The position numbers and the translations under genes were made by a program. A DNA stretch of 38,824 nt from positions 1-38,824 of the forward strand of contig JAPLNX010000322.1 of NCBI GenBank assembly GCA_026400935.1. The letters are read 5' to 3'. How positions within the stretch are numbered: position 1 is the first letter of the stretch; each line of letters starts with the position of its first letter. Positions 34,372 to 38,824 of this stretch are shown here, piece by piece. A model generated the notes under the pieces. It did no database searches, was not told where the DNA came from, and worked only from the letters and a program-made list of their open reading frames with translations. The stretch is from Planctomycetia bacterium (GTDB lineage Bacteria > Planctomycetota > Planctomycetia > Planctomycetales > Planctomycetaceae).

Positions 34372-35672
34372 TGACTGCGAGGGCTCACATGACTGATGGA
34401 CTGTCGCGACGCCGGTTTTTACTGGCGACACTTGGCTCTGCGGGCATCTCACAATGCTCTTTGTTAAATGCTTCCCGGCTCGTGGCCGACGAGAAGTTGC
34501 CGGTGCCGCCGCGTGAGAAATTGCCGATTGCAGCCGTGATCACAGTTTATCGACAGGGATCACACGCCGACGTCATTGTGGGTAAGGTGCTAGAAGGCTG
34601 GGCTCAGGACGGCGGGTCGGGGCCAGATTTGAAACTGGTGTCGCTGTTTGTCGATCAGATGGGAGACGACGATCTGAGTGTGTCGTTGGCGAAAAAGCAT
34701 GGGTTTCGTGTGTCAAAGACAATTCGAGAGGCGCTCACGCTGGGGAGCGATTCGCTCGCCGTGGCCGGTGTGTTGTCGATTGGTGAGCACGGTCATTATG
34801 CGAACGTCCCTGAGACACAACAGAATATGTACCCTCGGCGGCGGTTCTTTGATGAGATCGTGGCGACGTTTAAGGATTGTCACAAAGTGGTCCCGGTCTT
34901 CAACGACAAGCATCTGTCGTATGCGTGGGATGACGCAAAGCACATGTATGACACGGCTCGCGAGTTACGTGTTCCTTTCATGGCTGGCTCGTCAGTCCCT
35001 GTCGCGTGGCGTAAGCCGTCAACAACGGTTCCGCTTGGCTCGGAAATCACTGAAGCGATTGCGCTGGGACATGGCGGACTGGAGGCGTACGGCTTTCATT
35101 CCCTCGAAGGGATGCAGTGTCTGATGGAACGCCGTAAGGGAGGCGAGACTGGAGTCAAATCGGTGCAAGCGGTGACGGGCGAGGGCATCTGGCAAGCAGA
35201 GAAAGCGGGCCGTTGGTCGCGAGCTTTGTTTGATGCGGTCGTTGATGCCACGCCCACTCCTTACAACGGCAAGCGACCGCGTCCGCAGCAAATGGCACAG
35301 GACGCAGTCTTTTACTTGATCGAGTATCGCGATGGCACAAAAGCAACCATCGCGATGAATACTGGCTTCGCTCACGAGTTTGCCTGCGCGGTATCAGTAC
35401 GTGGAATGAAAGATCCGTTGGCTCTTACTTACGCTCTGGAGGAGACGCCACCTTACCGCCACTTCGAGCATCTTCTCCGCGCGATCGAACAGATGATTCA
35501 CTCCGGCAAGCCCCCCTACCCTGTCGAGCGAACGCTACTGACAACGGGCATTCTCGATGCGGCCTTACACAGTCTGGCAGACAAGAACCGCCGGTTGGAT
35601 ACGCCACATTTGGCTGTTGCCTACGAGTCCGGCGATTGGCCATTTGCAAAAGGATTGCCAGGACCGTCCTGA
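34371..35672 (+). CDS. Tat-exported planctomycete protein of unknown function
   Basis: A 433-residue protein with a twin-arginine leader (SRRRFLLATLGSAG, about 12-25), so exported folded. A second ATG seven codons downstream would keep the leader. After the signal the opening IAAVITVYRQGSHADVIVGKVLEGW looks like a Rossmann-type strand-helix unit, but GxGxxG is absent. The C-terminal half (ECAVSVRGM-like strands, the HFEHLLRAIEQMIHSGKPPYPVERTLLTTGILDAAL helix run) resembles the back half of Gfo/Idh/MocA oxidoreductases. NAD binding is therefore uncertain. The start overlaps the hydratase stop (TGATG), so the two are translationally coupled. Two 19-base direct repeats follow the gene. Confidence 0.75.
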   Translation: MTARAHMTDGLSRRRFLLATLGSAGISQCSLLNASRLVADEKLPVPPREKLPIAAVITVYRQGSHADVIVGKVLEGWAQDGGSGPDLKLVSLFVDQMGDDDLSVSLAKKHGFRVSKTIREALTLGSDSLAVAGVLSIGEHGHYANVPETQQNMYPRRRFFDEIVATFKDCHKVVPVFNDKHLSYAWDDAKHMYDTARELRVPFMAGSSVPVAWRKPSTTVPLGSEITEAIALGHGGLEAYGFHSLEGMQCLMERRKGGETGVKSVQAVTGEGIWQAEKAGRWSRALFDAVVDATPTPYNGKRPRPQQMAQDAVFYLIEYRDGTKATIAMNTGFAHEFACAVSVRGMKDPLALTYALEETPPYRHFEHLLRAIEQMIHSGKPPYPVERTLLTTGILDAALHSLADKNRRLDTPHLAVAYESGDWPFAKGLPGPS

Positions 35673-35700
35673 CGTAGCGGTAAGCTGTCAGATTGCCATC

Positions 35701-35748
35701 TCGTTCTGTTCTTATCGGCTCGTTCTGTTCTTATCGGCTCGATCTGTT
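35701..35748. repeat. 19-bp direct repeat, two copies plus a part
   Basis: TCGTTCTGTTCTTATCGGC occurs at 35701-35719 and 35720-35738 exactly, followed by a partial third unit (TCGATCTGTT). It lies between convergent genes. Confidence 0.85.
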
Positions 35749-35776
35749 GAAGACGGTTCACTTGTTGGAAGAAGCT

Positions 35777-35800
35777 CACAAGGTGGCAGCTTGTGGCTAC
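35777..35800. repeat. Palindromic repeat CACAAG-n-CTTGTGGCTAC at the end of a gene
   Basis: CACAAGGTGGCAGCTTGTGGCTAC matches the words at 29033-29061 and 37409-37432. The TAG stop codon of the ceramidase-like gene (35797-35799, minus strand) is the GTAGCC word of this element. Confidence 0.7.
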
Positions 35801-37302
35801 GGTTTCGCATTGGTCGCAGCTTCACGCAGTAGACTGAGCGCGGTTTCGACGACTATCTCGCCTCCGCCGGGTTGTAGCGCAGAGTTCGTGACTTCGTAGC
35901 TGCCACCGGCGTATGCCGCGCGATTGGGGATGTAGATTGATTCGACATGGTTGGCGAGTTCGATGACCAATGTCGTCTTGAACGGCGAGCCCTGTTTGAT
36001 TGCCAAGCCCAGCTCAACGAAGATCTCGCCAGGGAGGCAGACGATGGCAACGTCATGGCCGATCGTCATAACGGTCACACTGACGGGCAGCGAGTCACCG
36101 ATCCCAGCGAGCGAACGGCTCAGTCCCCAAGTGATGTGCTCAGAAGTATTCGCGAACGGTTCGCGGTGTCGCAGTTGGTCGAGCATCAATTTCTTATACG
36201 CGGTGACGTGGTCCAGGAAATCAACCGGTTGCTTACGACTGGCGAGATCAAGAATCTTGAGCGAACGTGCGACCTCTTCTTTCGTCACGTCTTCCAGCGC
36301 CAGCTTTACGGCACGCGATTTCACGACGAGATCCGTCCGTTCGATCTTCTTCAATTCGCCAAGCTGCTTATGAATCGACTCTCCGATTGAATTGCCGATG
36401 AAGTCCGCTTTGTTCCGCACTTTGCTGCGAGGGTTGGCGTGATTGATGTCGCCGCAGCACCCGGTTGCAAAGATTGAGACAACGTCCGAGCCAATCGCTT
36501 TTCGCAGAGTCTGTTCAATAAAGTACGGGTAATCGGCACTCCATTTCATTCCGCCAACGGTGTCGAGATGCAGCGCGAAGTTACTCACGACGCCGAGTGG
36601 CTTGCCACTCTCATCGCGCAAACTCAACAACGCGATCTCTGGATCAATCGGCCCGGCAGCCCGAACGACATCGGGATTATCGTGACTCATCCAAGTCCGC
36701 ACGCTGCCGTCACGCATGACCGAACGGCGATTGAACGACACGGGAGTTGTCTGCGTCGCCGAGCCACATTCCAGCGTCGCGACTTTCGCTCCGGAGTGGG
36801 CGACGTCGATGACCTCCACCAAATTGTTGATGAGCTTCTCGATGTACGCTGCACGCAACGGGTCTTGCTTCTCGTTGCCGAGCTTCAACCACAGTTCCTT
36901 CATGTAATCCGGAGCGGTATGCGAGTGCGTGGCCGAGATCACGATGTGCTCAGCGGGGATACCGGTTTTTTCAGAGGCTCGTTGGCGAACGGCTTGAGAC
37001 AGGTCTGTGGCAATCCCAATCAAGTCGCAAACGACCAATGCGGCTTCGGCTCTGGCATCTCGAAAGACAATCGCCTTGGCCTTTAGCTCATCAACGGTTC
37101 CATCCGCCAATCGTTCGTGATAGTAACCCGCAATCGGGAAGCCGACTGGTGGCGTAATATCAGCCTCTGCCACGCCGACTCGCAATGAATCAGCGGGGAA
37201 GCCATTTGTCGGACAAGCGATGAGCCAGAGAACGCACACCACAAAATGACTCAGAAAGAACCGACGGCATAAAACTTGCCGCATGGAAACAAACAACAGC
37301 AT
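35797..37302 (-). CDS. Neutral/alkaline ceramidase N-domain-like secreted hydrolase
   Basis: A 501-residue protein with a signal peptide (about 12-35). It matches the first domain of neutral ceramidases: VGVAEADITPPVGFPIAGY (42-60), metal-binding H126/H128 in ISATHSHTAPDY, NFALHLDTVGG where the family has a His-Gly-Thr, GCCGDINHANP, and the later LPGEIF. The ceramidase nucleophile block is not evident and the C-terminal beta domain is absent, so lipid amidase activity is uncertain. Planctomycetes carry many such proteins. The start at 37302 has GAGGG eight bases upstream; an in-frame start at 37389 lacks one. The stop lies in the palindromic repeat at 35777. Confidence 0.85.
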   Translation of the reverse strand: MLLFVSMRQVLCRRFFLSHFVVCVLWLIACPTNGFPADSLRVGVAEADITPPVGFPIAGYYHERLADGTVDELKAKAIVFRDARAEAALVVCDLIGIATDLSQAVRQRASEKTGIPAEHIVISATHSHTAPDYMKELWLKLGNEKQDPLRAAYIEKLINNLVEVIDVAHSGAKVATLECGSATQTTPVSFNRRSVMRDGSVRTWMSHDNPDVVRAAGPIDPEIALLSLRDESGKPLGVVSNFALHLDTVGGMKWSADYPYFIEQTLRKAIGSDVVSIFATGCCGDINHANPRSKVRNKADFIGNSIGESIHKQLGELKKIERTDLVVKSRAVKLALEDVTKEEVARSLKILDLASRKQPVDFLDHVTAYKKLMLDQLRHREPFANTSEHITWGLSRSLAGIGDSLPVSVTVMTIGHDVAIVCLPGEIFVELGLAIKQGSPFKTTLVIELANHVESIYIPNRAAYAGGSYEVTNSALQPGGGEIVVETALSLLREAATNAKP

Positions 37303-37408
37303 CTTGTTGGCCCTCAAAAGCGATTCGATCAAGCAGAACTTAATGTGAGGTGACCTGCACACTTCACTGGCAGTCACCGCTGAGGTCAAGCGATTGATTG
37401 AGCACGCT

Positions 37409-37432
37409 CACAAGCTGGCAGCTTGTGCTACG
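37409..37432. repeat. Perfect 19-bp palindrome CACAAGCTG-G-CAGCTTGTG plus CTACG
   Basis: A perfect 9-bp stem around one base (37409-37427), followed by CTACG. It is the cleanest member of the family that also occurs at 29033 and 35777, and lies upstream of the ceramidase-like gene, in the gap after the RTX gene. Confidence 0.75.
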
Positions 37433-37442
37433 AGTTCCAACG

Positions 37443-37471
37443 AAAAAGCCCATGCCAAGTGGCATGGGCTT
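37443..37471 (-). terminator. Rho-independent terminator of the RTX gene
   Basis: On the minus strand AGCCCATGCC-ACTT-GGCATGGGCT forms a 10-bp perfect stem with a four-base loop and is followed by TTTTC. It starts about 37 bases after the RTX gene's stop at 37508, so it ends that transcript. Confidence 0.88.
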
Positions 37472-37507
37472 CATTCGTTCTCACATTTTGCTTCGATCAA
37501 GATTCGA

Positions 37508-38824
37508 CTAGCAGAACGTGTTGAGTTTCACATCGTTGAGCGTCTCGTCGATCTTGTCGAGGCAGCTCGCGTCGATGACGATGTCACGTCCAAGGTTGCC
37601 GGAAATCGTATCGGTCCCCGCTTCACCGTTGACGTAGTCGTCGCCAGTGCCACCCACGACGATGTCGTTGCCGTCACCACCGAGCAAGCTATCGTTGCCA
37701 GCTTGACCGAGGATGGTGTCGTTACCGGCTCCTCCATTCATCGTGTCTTGGCCATCGCCGCCAGCCATCTTGTCGTTGCCGAGACCGCCCAGCATCGAAT
37801 CGTCGCCATCACCGCCGCACAGCGTGTCATTTCCGCCGTTGCCGATCAACGTGTCGTTGCCGATGCCACCGTCGATGTTGTCATCACCAGACTGTCCGTC
37901 GATTTTGTCAGCTCCGCCACCACCAGTGATAGTGTCGTTGCCCGCACCACCGAGTGACGTGTCGTTGCCTCCTTGGCAATCGAGAGCATCGTTACCTGCA
38001 TCACCATCGAGGGTGTCGTTGCCACCATTGCCACGGATGATGTCATTGCCTTCATCACCGTGGAGGATGTCGTTTCCCTCCACGAATGCTGGAGGAGCAC
38101 CTGGGTCGGTATCTGTATCACCAACGATAATGTCGTTACCGAGTCCACCGCGCACCGAGTCGTTGCCAAGACCAGCCGTGACACTGTCGTTGCCAGCTCC
38201 ACCGACAATGGTGTCGTTGCCGTCGTTACCCAGCAGTGTGTCGTTCTGGTTGCCACCGTCGATGAAGTCATCGCCAAGGTTTCCGTCGATGGCGTCGAAG
38301 TCGTCGTCTCCGAAGAGCGAATCGTTGCCGACACCACCATTGATGCCGTCTCCACCACTGTTGCCGTGGATCGTGTCGTTACCGCTATGACCACTCAATG
38401 TGTCGCTGCCACCACCACCGAAGATCACGTCGTTACCGCCGTTGCCTCGGATCGTGTCACCATCGGCATCGCCATTCAGCGTGTCGTTTCCGTCGGGAGT
38501 GAGGTCAACTTCATCGTCGCCGGTGAGGAGGTCATTTCCGTCCCCGCCGCTCATGTTGTCGTCACCTTCGTTGCCGGTGAGTTGGTCGTTTCCGGCTCCT
38601 CCGCTGACGTTGTCGTTGCCAGTTCCACCAAACGCGGAGTCATCGCCCGCACCAGCATTGATCGTGTCGTTACCAGATCCACCCAGGATGCTGTCGGCGC
38701 TGGCGGTACCGATGAGCGTGTCGTTTCCAGCTCCACCATCAATCGTGACGTCGAAGTGAGTCAGGATAACCGCGTTGCCGTTGATGCGGTCGTTGCCATC
38801 ACCGCCGAGCAACAAGATGTCGCT
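37508..38824 (-). CDS. RTX-type calcium-binding repeat protein, partial
   Basis: The C-terminal 438 residues of a protein that continues past the right edge. Nearly the whole visible part is nine-residue RTX repeats (GGxGxDxLx: GGDGNDRIN, GGAGNDTLI, GGSGNDTIN), about 40 in a row. They fold as a parallel beta-roll that binds Ca2+ between turns. RTX proteins are secreted, often by type I systems; no transporter is visible. After the repeats comes a short tail ending DIVIDASCLDKIDETLNDVKLNTFC, with two cysteines, instead of the common C-terminal secretion domain. Opposite-strand open frames across the array are by-products of the repeats. The N-terminus and any enzyme domain are unknown. Confidence 0.93.
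   Translation of the reverse strand, partial: SDILLLGGDGNDRINGNAVILTHFDVTIDGGAGNDTLIGTASADSILGGSGNDTINAGAGDDSAFGGTGNDNVSGGAGNDQLTGNEGDDNMSGGDGNDLLTGDDEVDLTPDGNDTLNGDADGDTIRGNGGNDVIFGGGGSDTLSGHSGNDTIHGNSGGDGINGGVGNDSLFGDDDFDAIDGNLGDDFIDGGNQNDTLLGNDGNDTIVGGAGNDSVTAGLGNDSVRGGLGNDIIVGDTDTDPGAPPAFVEGNDILHGDEGNDIIRGNGGNDTLDGDAGNDALDCQGGNDTSLGGAGNDTITGGGGADKIDGQSGDDNIDGGIGNDTLIGNGGNDTLCGGDGDDSMLGGLGNDKMAGGDGQDTMNGGAGNDTILGQAGNDSLLGGDGNDIVVGGTGDDYVNGEAGTDTISGNLGRDIVIDASCLDKIDETLNDVKLNTFC

Noticed and set aside
37394-38759. Long plus-strand frames opposite the RTX gene
   Set aside because: They are Pro/Ser- or Val/Thr-rich mirror products of the 27-base repeat unit; the minus-strand frame has the true GGxGxDxLx pattern.
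37508-38824. Array of short DNA repeats as a CRISPR or minisatellite
   Set aside because: The periodicity is 27 bases in coding frame and explained by the RTX nonapeptide; there are no unique spacers of constant length.
1-38824. tRNA, rRNA, prophage, toxin-antitoxin or defence genes
   Set aside because: I looked for cloverleaf ends, rRNA words and typical defence motifs and saw none that could be supported.

Overview
The window reads as a chromosomal segment of a planctomycete (Planctomycetota, most like the Planctomycetales). No single gene proves this, but the family mix is characteristic: a DUF1501 protein with a twin-arginine leader, a pilin-like DUF1559 protein, two membrane Ser/Thr kinases, an ECF sigma factor beside a kinase, a PQQ-type propeller protein, a ceramidase-fold protein, and long extracellular Calx-beta/CARDB and RTX proteins. 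G+C is moderate, and genes sit on both strands in short runs. I saw no rRNA, tRNA, CRISPR array, prophage or complete insertion sequence.

Layout. 1-3770: a subtilisin-like protease cut by the left edge and a hypothetical gene (both minus), then a small Lys/Ala-rich protein with a clear terminator and a DUF6798-like membrane protein (plus). 3771-8000: PQQ propeller protein, an FtsQ-like POTRA protein that converges on and overlaps a metallophosphoesterase, and a small helical protein. 8025-12056: a membrane kinase with a large outer region, facing a two-gene unit for a membrane protein and a cysteine-less redoxin. 12320-17635: CitG-like protein, purD (minus), pepA and an Ldh2-family dehydrogenase.

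17796-25968 is the most system-like part. ECF sigma factor, kinase and DUF1559 protein form a minus-strand unit, the last two joined by an ATGA overlap. Divergent from it is a 1305-residue Calx-beta/CARDB surface protein. The kinase's own outer region carries a CARDB-like domain, so sensing, signalling and surface display may be linked here. The kinase reading frame is broken by one extra base. A decayed RTX-type C-terminus lies after the surface protein.

26090-31247: DUF1501 protein (plus), then a minus-strand run of a YrdC-like/LMW-phosphatase fusion, rpiB, gcvH and gcvPA. This resembles the Bacillus sua5-ywlE-rpiB-glyA neighbourhood. 31810-35672: methyltransferase, TauE-like permease, hydratase and a Tat-exported protein (plus). 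35797-38824: ceramidase-like protein and an RTX calcium-binding protein cut by the right edge (both minus).

Several families of short palindromic repeats are scattered between genes, at about 12.1, 14.8, 16.4, 20.8, 27.5, 29.0, 29.5, 35.8 and 37.4 kb. They are the main non-coding structure in the window. All family names rest on motif recognition by eye; no database search was run.
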